Shown: piece by piece, positions 34,175 to 42,179 of the stretch
How the letters are laid out: each line of letters starts with the position of its first letter
How positions within the stretch are numbered: position 1 is the first letter of the stretch
Assembly: GCA_002256985.1 (NCBI GenBank)
Contig: NCGO01000003.1
Coordinates: forward strand, 62,001-126,000
Reading direction: 5' to 3'
Length of the DNA: 64,000 nucleotides
Source: Novosphingobium sp. 28-62-57
Lineage (GTDB): Bacteria > Pseudomonadota > Alphaproteobacteria > Sphingomonadales > Sphingomonadaceae
Made by a program: the position numbers and the translations under genes
The notes under the pieces: generated by a model
Told to the model about the DNA's origin: nothing
Databases searched by the model: none
The model's input: only the letters and a program-made list of their open reading frames with translations

Positions 34175-34615
34175 ATGCCTGCTCAAAACTCGCCCAGCGA
34201 AACCTCTGCCCGCTTTTCATCCCTGATCGAAAGCATGGCCCGCCCCCACGATGTGCGCGGTCTTTCGATCAAAGGCCTGCACATGGTCATGGCCATGCGC
34301 CTGTGCGCCCTGTTCGATGCAGCAGGGCAGGACCCGTTGCCCGATCTCGCGCGGCGCTATCGCAGCATTGAGGCTGCCTTTGCAGTCCACGGCCTGGTCC
34401 AGACGATCAAGAAGGTCTGGCCCGAACCGTTTCTGGTCAATCGCCCCTGCTGCCACGCGATGACCCCGGATGAAGTGACGCTGGCGGCGCTGGCCCGCAC
34501 AACCCGCGCCGGAAACCGCGATGCCTTCACCGCCGCCATGGCCGGATTCGTCCGCGCCGAACGCCACGAAGCGCTTTACAACGCCACGATCCACGCGGTG
34601 GCTCTCCTGCCATAA
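34175..34615 (+). CDS. Small conserved protein of unknown function, probably Fur-regulated
   Basis: A 146-residue protein starting at the ATG at 34175 after AAAGGA. It is cytoplasmic by composition (no signal or membrane segment) and mostly helical, with the striking segment FLVNRPCCHAMTPDEVTLAA around residues 88-107 holding a Cys-Cys pair and a His, possible metal ligands. Two Fur-like boxes overlap its promoter, so it is likely made under iron limitation. The gene ends 46 bp before gltX. Function is not recognised; a role in iron or haem handling is inferred from regulation only. Confidence 0.72.
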   Translation: MPAQNSPSETSARFSSLIESMARPHDVRGLSIKGLHMVMAMRLCALFDAAGQDPLPDLARRYRSIEAAFAVHGLVQTIKKVWPEPFLVNRPCCHAMTPDEVTLAALARTTRAGNRDAFTAAMAGFVRAERHEALYNATIHAVALLP

Positions 34616-34661
34616 GCGCCCACCCTTCCCCTGGAACGCCGCCCGCGCTAGGGCGGCAGGC

Positions 34662-35990
34662 ATGACCACGGTAACCCGCTTCGCACCCTCACCCACCGGC
34701 AACCTCCACGTGGGCAACGTCCGCACCGCGCTGCACAACTGGCTGCTGGCCAAGAAGACAGGCGGCAAATTCCTGCTGCGCATCGACGATACCGATGCAG
34801 AGCGCAGCCGCGAAGAACACGTCGACGCCATCCGCGCCGATCTGGCGTGGCTCGGCCTGAGCTACGACGGCGAAGAGCGCCAATCCCTGCGCACCGCCCT
34901 CTACGAGCGCGAATTCCAGCGCCTCGTCGAAGCAGGCCGCATCTACCGCGCCTATGAAACCGCGCAGGAGCTTGATCTGAAGCGCAAAGTCCTGCTCGGC
35001 CGCGGCCTGCCGCCGATCTATGACCGCGCTGCGCTCAAGCTGACCGAGGCAGACCACGCCGCCAAGGCGGCTGCCGGAGAGCGCCCGCACTGGCGCTTCC
35101 TGCTCGATCACGATCAGCCGATCACTTGGGACGATGGCATTCGCGGCCCCCAGAACTTCGATGCGCGCCAGATGTCGGACCCGGTGATCCGCCGCGCCGA
35201 TGGCTCATGGCTCTACATGCTCCCTTCCGCAATTGACGACATCGCGATGGGCATCACCGATGTGCTGCGCGGCGAAGATCATGTGTCGAACACCGCCACG
35301 CAGATCCAGATGTTCACTGCCCTTGGCGCCACACCCCCGCGCTTTGCCCACGAAGCCCTGCTGACCGGCAGCGAAGGCAAACTGTCCAAGCGCCTTGGCG
35401 CACTCGGCATGGCCGATTTCCGCGAACAGGGCATCGAGCCCGAAGCCATCGTCACGCTATTGGCGCGCCTCGGCACATCCGATCCGGTTGACCCCTCGCT
35501 TGATGCCACCGCGCTGGCCGCCAGTTTCGATCTGTCCCGCTTCGGTCGTGCACCCGCGCGCTTTGACGAAGCCGACTTGCACCGCGTCAACGCCCAGATC
35601 GTCCACCGCCTGCCCTACGCCCGCGTCGCACAACTCTTGCCGCAAGGCATGAGCGAGGCCGCATGGGACGTAATCCGCCCCAACCTTGCGCACATCAACG
35701 AAGCTGGCGATTGGTGGCAGGTGCTCACCGGCCCGGTCACCCCGCCCGCTTTTGACGATGAAACCCGCAGCTTCCTCACGCAAGCCGCCCAGATCGCCGC
35801 CACGCTCGATTGGCAGGCTGACCCATGGCGCGCGCTGACATCAGCCCTGAAAGACAGCACCGGCCGCAAGGGCAAGGCCCTGTTCCTCCCCTTGCGCCAG
35901 GCGCTCACCGGCCAAGACCACGGCCCCGAAATGGCCGCACTCCTGCCGCTGATCGCACAGGACGAAGCCGTGAGGCGGCTGTCCGCTTAA
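34662..35990 (+). CDS. gltX: Glutamyl-tRNA synthetase
   Basis: A 442-residue class I synthetase charging tRNA(Glu), possibly also tRNA(Gln) if GatCAB is present. The ATG at 34662 begins MTTVTRFAPSPTGNLHVGNV with the HIGH-like HVGN motif; the frame upstream is a shadow. The KMSKS-like motif is GKLSKRLGALGMADFREQGI. LRIDDTDAERSREEHVDAI and DDIAMGITDVLRGEDHVSNT are also present. Many Alphaproteobacteria carry two GltX copies; this one is on the short side but has all main motifs. Confidence 0.95.
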   Translation: MTTVTRFAPSPTGNLHVGNVRTALHNWLLAKKTGGKFLLRIDDTDAERSREEHVDAIRADLAWLGLSYDGEERQSLRTALYEREFQRLVEAGRIYRAYETAQELDLKRKVLLGRGLPPIYDRAALKLTEADHAAKAAAGERPHWRFLLDHDQPITWDDGIRGPQNFDARQMSDPVIRRADGSWLYMLPSAIDDIAMGITDVLRGEDHVSNTATQIQMFTALGATPPRFAHEALLTGSEGKLSKRLGALGMADFREQGIEPEAIVTLLARLGTSDPVDPSLDATALAASFDLSRFGRAPARFDEADLHRVNAQIVHRLPYARVAQLLPQGMSEAAWDVIRPNLAHINEAGDWWQVLTGPVTPPAFDDETRSFLTQAAQIAATLDWQADPWRALTSALKDSTGRKGKALFLPLRQALTGQDHGPEMAALLPLIAQDEAVRRLSA

Positions 35991-36008
35991 AGCACACCCC
36001 ATCGCAGG

Positions 36009-36092
36009 GCGTCCCCGCGCAGGCGGGGACCTCGTGCCTGCTACAAAACCTCTCGTAAACGGCCCGAGGCCCCCGCCTGCGCGGGGGAGCGC
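36009..36092. repeat. Bipartite palindromic repeat, type A
   Basis: GCGTCCCCGCGCAGGCGGGG(AC) and GCCCCCGCCTGCGCGGGGG surround a degenerate inner pair. It lies between the convergent gltX and cyclophilin genes, next to a type C half unit at 36121. Confidence 0.85.
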
Positions 36093-36120
36093 AGCGCAAC
36101 AACGCGACAAACACCCCCAC

Positions 36121-36150
36121 CCCCGCTCGTCCTGAGCCTGTCGAAGGACG
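36121..36150. repeat. Type C half repeat
   Basis: CCCCGCTCGTCCTGAGCCTG followed by TCGAAGGACG, the single-hairpin unit also seen at 31285, 38308 and 38352. It sits 28 bp after the type A copy. Confidence 0.8.
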
Positions 36151-36215
36151 TAACCCAAGCAAAAGGGGCGGAAGCCCATCGGCCCCGCCCCTTCCACGCA
36201 ATCGCTAAAACCCAA

Positions 36216-36671
36216 TCAGGCGGCGACGATCTTCGCTTCCTTGATCACGCCCGGTGCCTTGGGCGGTTCACCCTTGGGCAGGGCGTCGACGTGTTCCATG
36301 CCGCTTTCTACCACACCCCACACGGTGTACTGCTTGTCGAGGAAGCGGGCATCGTCAAAGCAGATGAAGAACTGGCTGTTGGCCGAATGCGGCGCGCTGG
36401 TGCGGGCCATCGAACATACGCCACGCACATGCGGTTCGGCGTTGAATTCGGCCTTCAGGTCAGGCTTGCTGGAACCGCCCATGCCGGTGCCATCGGGGCA
36501 GCCGCCCTGCGCCATGAAGCCGGGGATCACGCGGTGGAACTTCACACCGTTGTAAAAGCCTTCACTCGTCAATTCCTTGATCCGCTCCACATGGCCGGGG
36601 GCAAGATCGGGGCGCAGCTTGATCACAACGTCGCCGGTTTCGAGTGTCAGTACGAGATTTTCGTCAGCCAT
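36216..36671 (-). CDS. Cyclophilin-type peptidyl-prolyl isomerase
   Basis: A 151-residue cytoplasmic cyclophilin. The ATG at 36671 begins MADENLVLTLETGDVVIKL. The active site is seen in GVKFHRVIPGFMAQGG (Arg, Phe, Gln), VCSMARTSAPHSANSQFFIC and YTVWGVVESGMEHVDAL. It has no signal peptide, so it is a PpiB-like cytoplasmic form. It stands alone, divergent from mgtE across 111 bp. Confidence 0.94.
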   Translation of the reverse strand: MADENLVLTLETGDVVIKLRPDLAPGHVERIKELTSEGFYNGVKFHRVIPGFMAQGGCPDGTGMGGSSKPDLKAEFNAEPHVRGVCSMARTSAPHSANSQFFICFDDARFLDKQYTVWGVVESGMEHVDALPKGEPPKAPGVIKEAKIVAA

Positions 36672-36782
36672 TTGTCGCAGTCCTTGTTGTCTTGCAGGCC
36701 GATATAGTGGTTCGCGAAATAAAGTCACGCATAGCTCGCCCGAGCGGTTGCAATTGACGCCTCAGTGGGTAACCCCGCCCTT

Positions 36783-38231
36783 ATGCAGCGCGACGAAGAC
36801 ATCATCGAAACCCTGCTCCCCGAAGCGGCCACCGACGCGCCGACAGCAGAACCTGTCCGCAACGCTGAAAGCCTGGACGAGGAATACAATACCCTGCGCC
36901 CCGGCTTCGTGCGCAAGGTGGTCGATGCGCTGGAATCAGGTGACGACGAGAAAGTCTACAACCTCGTCGAACCGCTGCACCCGGCAGACATCGCCGACCT
37001 TTTCGAACTGATCGACCAGCAGGACCGTGTCTTTCTGGCGCGCGCCATTTCGGATTTGCTCAGCGGCGAGGTGATCGCCGAACTCAACGATTACGTACGC
37101 GAATACCTCGTCGAGGAACTGGAACCCGAAGAGGTTGCCGAACTCGCCGAGCAGATGGAGACGGATGACGCCGTCGCCCTGATCGAGGACATGGACGAGG
37201 AGGACCAGCAGGCCGTCCTTGCCGAGATGGAGCCGGAAGACCGCGCCGCCATCGAATCCGCGCTGTCCTACCCCGAAGAAACCGCCGGCCGCCTGATGAG
37301 CCGCGATCTGATCGCCGTGCCCGAAGCGATGACCGTGGGCGATCTGATCGATTACATGCGCCGCGACGACAAACTTCCCACCGAATTCTGGGAAGTATTC
37401 ATCGTCGATCCCAAGCACCACCCCATTGGCACCTGCAGCCTGTCATGGATCCTGCGTGCCCCGCGCAGCGTCCCGCTGGCCGATGTGATGAAGCGCGACC
37501 AGACGCTGATTCCCGTCAGCATGGATCAGGAAGAAGTCGCGCTGCGTTTCCAGAAATACGCACTGATTTCAGCAGCGGTGGTGGACGAAAACGGGCGGCT
37601 GGTCGGCCAGATCACCGTCGACGATATCGTGCACATCATTCAGGAAGAAGCGAGCGAGGATATCCTGCGCCTGTCGGGCGCAGGCGATGGAGACATCAAC
37701 GAGCCGATCCTGCTCACCGTTCGCACCCGCCTGACCTGGCTGGTCGTGAACCTTGGCACGGCCATGCTCGCCGCCTCGGTCGTCGGCATGTTTCAGGGCG
37801 CTATCGCGCGGTTCGCACTGCTGGCTGTGCTGATGCCGATCGTTTCAGGCATGGGCGGCAATGCGGGTACGCAGACGCTGGCCGTGGTCGTGCGCGCGCT
37901 GGCCACCAATCAGCTGACCAGTTCCAATACCGTGCGCATGATCCTGCGCGAACTGCGCATCGCGGCCACCAATGGCTCTGCACTGGGCCTGCTGGTCGGC
38001 AGCGCCACCGCGATCCTGTTCTCCAACCCGCTGCTTGGCGCAGTGATCGGCACGGCCATGGTCATCAACAATCTGGTCGCAGGCCTTGCCGGAATCCTCG
38101 TGCCCGTCACGCTCGACCGGTTGAAAGTGGACCCGGCTGTCTCATCTGCCGTATTCGTAACCATGGCCACCGATGTCATGGGCTTCTTCTCGTTCCTCGG
38201 CCTTGCGGTGCTCAGCGGGCTGACGGGTTAG
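36783..38231 (+). CDS. mgtE: Magnesium transporter MgtE
   Basis: A ~482-residue magnesium channel. The cytoplasmic N domain (ALESGDDEKVYNLVEPLHPA, then VEELEPEEVAELAEQMETDD) and a CBS pair precede five membrane segments, among them RLTWLVVNLGTAMLAASVVG and the conserved VLMPIVSGMGGNAGTQTLAV pore region. A GTG six codons upstream is a possible alternative start. It is followed by several type C repeats. Confidence 0.95.
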   Translation: MQRDEDIIETLLPEAATDAPTAEPVRNAESLDEEYNTLRPGFVRKVVDALESGDDEKVYNLVEPLHPADIADLFELIDQQDRVFLARAISDLLSGEVIAELNDYVREYLVEELEPEEVAELAEQMETDDAVALIEDMDEEDQQAVLAEMEPEDRAAIESALSYPEETAGRLMSRDLIAVPEAMTVGDLIDYMRRDDKLPTEFWEVFIVDPKHHPIGTCSLSWILRAPRSVPLADVMKRDQTLIPVSMDQEEVALRFQKYALISAAVVDENGRLVGQITVDDIVHIIQEEASEDILRLSGAGDGDINEPILLTVRTRLTWLVVNLGTAMLAASVVGMFQGAIARFALLAVLMPIVSGMGGNAGTQTLAVVVRALATNQLTSSNTVRMILRELRIAATNGSALGLLVGSATAILFSNPLLGAVIGTAMVINNLVAGLAGILVPVTLDRLKVDPAVSSAVFVTMATDVMGFFSFLGLAVLSGLTG

Positions 38232-38240
38232 CATTCGGGT

Positions 38241-38424
38241 GCTTCGCCCTTCGGCAAGCTCAGGATGAGCTCAGCATGAGCGGAAATTGGAGCTGTGCCT
38301 CACCTCACCCCGCTCGTCCTGAGCCTGTCGAAGGACGCAGAACACACCCCACCCCGCTCGTCCTGAGCCTGTCGAAGGACGCTGGCGCAACGCACGATGC
38401 TTCGACAAGCTCAGCATGAGCGGA
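38241..38424. repeat. Cluster of type C palindromic repeats
   Basis: Three units: 38241-38283 (GCTTCGCCCTTCGGCAAGCT, then CAGGATGAGCTCAGCATGAG), a half unit at 38308-38338 (CCCCGCTCGTCCTGAGCCTG...) and a full palindromic pair at 38352-38424 ending GACAAGCTCAGCATGAGCGG. It fills the 218-bp gap between mgtE and the DUF1489 gene. Confidence 0.87.
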
Positions 38425-38449
38425 CAATATTCGGATTTCAGGATCACCC

Positions 38450-38857
38450 ATGCCCCTGCACATGACCAAAGTCGCCTACGGAGCCCAATCGCTCGCAGAA
38501 ATCCACGAATGGTTTTCTGCCGAAGGCCGCAGGGGCGGCGCGAAATACGCCTACCTCACCACCCGCAACCGCCCCAAGCGCGCCGAGGAAATGATCGGCG
38601 GCTCGCTCTACTGGATTCACAAACACCAGCTCGTCGCCCGCTCCGAAATCGTCGGCTTTGAAGAGGCCGAAGGCGGCTATACCAACATCGTGGTCAGCAC
38701 CAAACTGATCGACGTCCACCCCAAACCCAAACGCGCCCACCAGGGCTGGCGCTATCTCGAACCCGCCGACGCCCCCGCCGATCTGGCCGAGGGCGAAACT
38801 GGCGAAGTCCTGCCAGCGCAGATTGCGTCTGATCTGGCGAAGTTGGGGTTGGTTTAG
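38450..38857 (+). CDS. DUF1489 family protein
   Basis: A 135-residue protein with the layout of DUF1489: MPLHMTKVAYGAQSLAEIHE at the start, RPKRAEEMIGGSLYWIHKHQ in the middle and HQGWRYLEPADAPADL near the end. The family is widespread in Alphaproteobacteria and has no known function. The conserved basic residues and small size could suit nucleic-acid or ribosome binding, but that is a guess. It stands between type C repeats and the parDE module. Confidence 0.85.
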   Translation: MPLHMTKVAYGAQSLAEIHEWFSAEGRRGGAKYAYLTTRNRPKRAEEMIGGSLYWIHKHQLVARSEIVGFEEAEGGYTNIVVSTKLIDVHPKPKRAHQGWRYLEPADAPADLAEGETGEVLPAQIASDLAKLGLV

Positions 38858-38938
38858 GACGCGAATGCCGTGCCGATACCTTTCACGCATTGAACGACGG
38901 CCCATCTTGGGGCATGATCAGGCCATGGAGATGTCGTC

Positions 38939-39205
38939 ATGTTGAAGGTTTCGTTTGCTCAGGTCGATGAGGCCTATTTGCGCAGCAAGGTCGAAAATGG
39001 CTTTTACAGCAGCGTATCCGAAGCGATCCGCGACATGGTGCGCAAGCAGCGTGAGCGCGAGCAATCGAGTTTGCTAGCCGCACTGGAAGCTGGCGAACAG
39101 GCGATCCGTGACGGGCAGGTGTTCGACTACGATACCGCAGCTTTTGAAGGCGCAGTAAGCCGTGGCGTAAAGGCGGCACGGGTTCCTGATGCCGGACCGC
39201 AATAA
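38939..39205 (+). CDS. parD: ParD-like type II antitoxin
   Basis: An 88-residue protein with GGAG eight bases upstream of its ATG. The N-terminal ribbon-helix-helix part (MLKVSFAQVDEAYLRSKVEN, GFYSSVSEAIRDMVRK) binds DNA, and the C-terminal LLAALEAGEQAIRDGQVFDY wraps the toxin. The stop overlaps parE by 17 bp. It would neutralise the ParE-like toxin and autoregulate the cistron. Confidence 0.87.
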   Translation: MLKVSFAQVDEAYLRSKVENGFYSSVSEAIRDMVRKQREREQSSLLAALEAGEQAIRDGQVFDYDTAAFEGAVSRGVKAARVPDAGPQ

Positions 39206-39518
39206 GCCCCGTCTGAAAATCACCGCTCCGGCCCTTGCCGACATCGAGGATATCGCCACTTACACCGTCAACCAATGGGGAGAGGCGCAGGCACGGACAT
39301 ATCTTGCCCGGATCGACCAGACTATTCTCGCAATTGCCGATCAGCCGGAATCTGGCACACCCCGCTTTGGTGTTCCCGCCGCGATAAGAGGCCGCAAGGC
39401 CGGTTCCCACGTGATATTTTACCGGCTCGAAGGGCAGGGCACGCTCTACATTCTGCGCATCCTGCACGAGAGCATGGATCATGGGCGACATTTGGGTAGC
39501 GAAGGATCAGTTGGGTGA
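39189..39518 (+). CDS. parE: ParE-like type II toxin
   Basis: A 109-residue RelE/ParE superfamily protein: LKITAPALADIEDIATYTVN, then the core IDQTILAIADQPESGTPRFG and SHVIFYRLEGQGTLYILRIL with HESMDHGRHL at the end. ParE toxins inhibit DNA gyrase. It is preceded by parD and followed, with a four-base GTGA overlap, by an HTH gene, which is a less common third component. Confidence 0.88.
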   Translation: MPDRNKPRLKITAPALADIEDIATYTVNQWGEAQARTYLARIDQTILAIADQPESGTPRFGVPAAIRGRKAGSHVIFYRLEGQGTLYILRILHESMDHGRHLGSEGSVG

Positions 39519-39847
39519 TCATGATCCCGCTTGGCGAATATCAGACCCTGCGCCAAGCCGCCGAAGAACTGGACGACCTGCGCGCCTTTAACCGTGCCAA
39601 GGCAGCGCTTGACGCTGGCGAGGACGAACTTGTCCCTGCCGAAACGTTCAAGCGGTTGCTTTCTGGCGAAAGCCCTTTGCGCGTCTGGCGCGAGTTGCGC
39701 GGCCTCACTCAGTCGAGCCTAGCCAACACGTCAGGCGTGAACCGTGTCCAGATCGCCGATATCGAAGCTGGCCGCCGCAAGGGTTCACTTGAAACGGCCC
39801 GCAAATTGGCCAACGCTCTGGGCATTGCCATCGACGATCTGGCCTGA
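39515..39847 (+). CDS. XRE family helix-turn-helix protein attached to parDE
   Basis: A 110-residue protein whose GTG overlaps the parE stop (GTGA); an ATG lies two codons later. The N-terminal part (IPLGEYQTLRQAAEELDDLR) resembles a Phd/YefM-type antitoxin N-terminus. The C-terminal part is a Cro/CI helix-turn-helix: WRELRGLTQSSLANTSGVNR, then IADIEAGRRKGSLETARKLA. It may regulate the parDE cistron or be an antitoxin for another toxin. No partner toxin follows. Confidence 0.82.
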   Translation: MIMIPLGEYQTLRQAAEELDDLRAFNRAKAALDAGEDELVPAETFKRLLSGESPLRVWRELRGLTQSSLANTSGVNRVQIADIEAGRRKGSLETARKLANALGIAIDDLA

Positions 39848-39974
39848 CTTTAAGGCGGAAGGGTTCTTGGCAGCTATTCAGCAATTCGATGCGAAAGCTG
39901 CCGTTCGGGACACGACGCCATTGCAGACTTAGGGAAGCTAATGGCAGTATTCTAATTGCAGACCTTCGGGGCAT

Positions 39975-40460
39975 GTGCGAAGATACTTGGAGATGTGGCG
40001 GATAGCTCTCCTCACCCTATCGGTAACTTTGCTTAGCGGATGCTCATACGTTTATGACCTGTTGGCGGTGGCTCGCAACGGTGAACTGACATTTATCGTT
40101 AGCGAGCAGTCTCCAAGCGACCCTAGTTGTTTTCACGAGATTGAAGTGGTTTCGGCCGATCGGATTGCTGTTGACCCCGCGCCGGGAGATGATCCGATCC
40201 GAGCGGGTTACGGCACAGTTTGGCGCGATCAAGTCGAACGCGAAGTCGGATGGGGAGTGGATTGTGAAAACCAGTTTCCTTTTGCTTATGGGCGCAATCT
40301 GAAAGGTAGTCAGCGTGCCGATCGTGGTCTCGTTGAACCAAAACCGCTCGCTCGAAATACCGTCTACGAGATTCACACTGTTTCAGGAGCAACAGGCTAC
40401 GGAGGCGGACGGTTTTTAATCCACGACGATGGCCGGATCGAGAATCTTCCTGCAACTTGA
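39975..40460 (+). CDS. Putative lipoprotein of unknown function
   Basis: A protein of 155-161 residues; the start is either the GTG at 39975 or the ATG at 39993. The N-terminus is a lipoprotein signal (ALLTLSVTLLSGC, lipobox L-S-G-C). The mature part (VARNGELTFIVSEQSPSDPS, later GGRFLIHDDGRIENLPAT) matches no family that I recognise. Base composition is lower in GC than its neighbours, which points to an accessory gene. It has no apparent partner. Confidence 0.65.
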   Translation: MRRYLEMWRIALLTLSVTLLSGCSYVYDLLAVARNGELTFIVSEQSPSDPSCFHEIEVVSADRIAVDPAPGDDPIRAGYGTVWRDQVEREVGWGVDCENQFPFAYGRNLKGSQRADRGLVEPKPLARNTVYEIHTVSGATGYGGGRFLIHDDGRIENLPAT

Positions 40461-40593
40461 ACTGGAATGCCTTTTTCAGGCGATTTGTTGCCTTAAGTAG
40501 ACGTGCAGCTTTCCACCCAACTTCGGTCATTGGAGCCTATCAAGCTAATCTCCAAAACTTGCCGTAGCGGGTGATGCGTTCAGGTTGACGCAC

Positions 40594-41301
40594 TTAAACC
40601 GAGCCCGCCCCATCGCGCGCCAGCACCTTGCGGATCAAATCCGCGTAAACCTCCGGCTCCTGCGCCCCCGGCACGATCAGCTTGCCGTTGATCAGCACGG
40701 CGGGAACGCCAGATACGTTCAGGTCCCACGCCTGCCGTTCACCGGCGATCACTGTGGCGTCGATTTCCGCATCGATCATCGCCTGCAACGCGCCTACGCG
40801 CGGCAGGCCTACGCTCTCCGCCACATCGGCCAGCACTTCCGGGTCCGAAACATTGCGCCGCGCCTGAAAGTGCGCGTCGAACAGCGCGCGCTTCAGCCGC
40901 ACCTGCTGCTCCGGGCCGAAATCGCGCAAGGTCCACGTCAGCAGCCGGTGCGCCAGCCGCGTGTTCCACATCATTGCGGGCGGTGCGTCACCCTCGCCGG
41001 TGTAGTCGAACGAATAGCCAGCGCGCGCACCTGCCTGCTTCAGCGTATCGCGCACGCCCGCAGACTGCTCCGCCGTGCGCCCATACTTGCGCTGGATGTG
41101 CGCGGCCTGCTCCTCGCCCTCTTCGGGCATATCCGGGTTCAGCTCGAACGGGTGGAACCGCACTATGGCGTCCACTTCATCCGTCATGCCCGCCAGCGCC
41201 TTTTCCAGCTGGTTCACCCCGATGACGCACCACGGGCACATCACGTCTGACCAGATATCGAGCGTGACCTTGGCCAGCGCAATCACTGCTCCAGCCACCA
41301 T
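40594..41301 (-). CDS. DsbA family oxidoreductase, FrnE-like
   Basis: A 235-residue cytoplasmic DsbA-like protein with the active site WSDVMCPWCVIGVNQLEKAL (CPWC) and the cis-Pro loop VSGVPAVLINGKLIVPGAQE. It has no signal peptide, as in FrnE. The frame starts at the ATG at 41301, overlapping nudC by 19 bp; a GTG at 41286 overlapping the nudC stop as GTGA would shorten it by five residues. It is the last gene of the mutY/hydrolase/nudC unit. Confidence 0.9.
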   Translation of the reverse strand: MVAGAVIALAKVTLDIWSDVMCPWCVIGVNQLEKALAGMTDEVDAIVRFHPFELNPDMPEEGEEQAAHIQRKYGRTAEQSAGVRDTLKQAGARAGYSFDYTGEGDAPPAMMWNTRLAHRLLTWTLRDFGPEQQVRLKRALFDAHFQARRNVSDPEVLADVAESVGLPRVGALQAMIDAEIDATVIAGERQAWDLNVSGVPAVLINGKLIVPGAQEPEVYADLIRKVLARDGAGSV

Positions 41302-42179
41302 TTCAGCAAGTGGTGCGCCACGGCAAACGGGGGCGGTGCGATGAACGCCCCGTCCTCTTCACCCCGCGCCAAAGCATCCATGGCATATTGCACCTCTTCG
41401 CGGGTGAACCAGCGCGCATCGTCGAGTTCGGTCGTGTCGATGGTGATCTCGCGCTGCGTCGTGAACGCATGGCATGCGATCATCAGCGAGGACGGGAACG
41501 GCCATGGCTGGCTCGCCACATAGCTGACCGCGTCCACCTTGACGCCCGCCTCCTCCATGATCTCGCGCCGTACGGCATCTTCCAACCCCTCGCCCGGCTC
41601 CACAAAGCCCGCCAGCGCCGAATAGCGCCGTGCCGGAAAGCGCGGCTGGCGGCCCAGCAGCAACTCGCCTTCGCACTCCACCGTCATGATCGTGACCGGA
41701 TCGACACGCGGGAAATGTTCGGCCTTGCACGCATCATTGGTGCAGGTCCGCTGCCAGCCGCCCTTGCGCAGCACCGTGGCCGAACCGCACCGCGCACAGA
41801 ACCGGTGCCGCGCGTGCCAATCCACCAGACTGCGCGCGCCGCCATAGATCGAAAGATCGGCGGGCGAGAGCATGCCCATCGCGCCCCACAGCCGCGGATT
41901 GGGCGGAGCCACGCTGCCGATGATCGCAGGCGTCACTTGCGCAAAGCAGCCACGCCCATCTTCGCCCAGCCCCAGAAACACCAGTTCAGCCTCAGGATCG
42001 GCATCGGCCAGCGTGCCCCAATCCAGCCCGCCATCGGGCGCGATCACCGGGTCGATCCCATCAAGCTTCAGCAGCCGCGCGCGCCAGTTCATCAGATCGG
42101 CCAGCCGGTCCGCGTCGGCGCGGATATGGTCCGCGCGGTCAATCATGCCACCGGCAAAAGCTATCGTCGTCGTATCCAT
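41283..42179 (-). CDS. nudC: NADH pyrophosphatase NudC
   Basis: A 298-residue Nudix hydrolase cleaving NAD(H) and NAD-capped RNA. The zinc ribbon is FCARCGSATVLRKGGWQRTC followed by TNDACKAEHFPRVDP. The Nudix box is GFVEPGEGLEDAVRREIMEE plus AG, and the NudC-specific SQPWPFPSSLM segment follows it. The ATG overlaps the stop of the serine hydrolase gene (ATGA), and the 3' end overlaps the FrnE-like gene, so translation is tightly coupled. Confidence 0.95.
   Translation of the reverse strand: MDTTTIAFAGGMIDRADHIRADADRLADLMNWRARLLKLDGIDPVIAPDGGLDWGTLADADPEAELVFLGLGEDGRGCFAQVTPAIIGSVAPPNPRLWGAMGMLSPADLSIYGGARSLVDWHARHRFCARCGSATVLRKGGWQRTCTNDACKAEHFPRVDPVTIMTVECEGELLLGRQPRFPARRYSALAGFVEPGEGLEDAVRREIMEEAGVKVDAVSYVASQPWPFPSSLMIACHAFTTQREITIDTTELDDARWFTREEVQYAMDALARGEEDGAFIAPPPFAVAHHLLKWWLEQ

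Noticed and set aside
38241-38424. Possible CRISPR-like spacing of repeated units
   Set aside because: Units are palindromic, of unequal length and unequal spacing, with no cas gene; they are type C intergenic repeats.
16100-39905. Shared GAAAGCTGCC-like decamers at 16115 and 39892 as traces of a dispersed element
   Set aside because: Similarity does not extend beyond about ten bases and is within chance for a window of this size.
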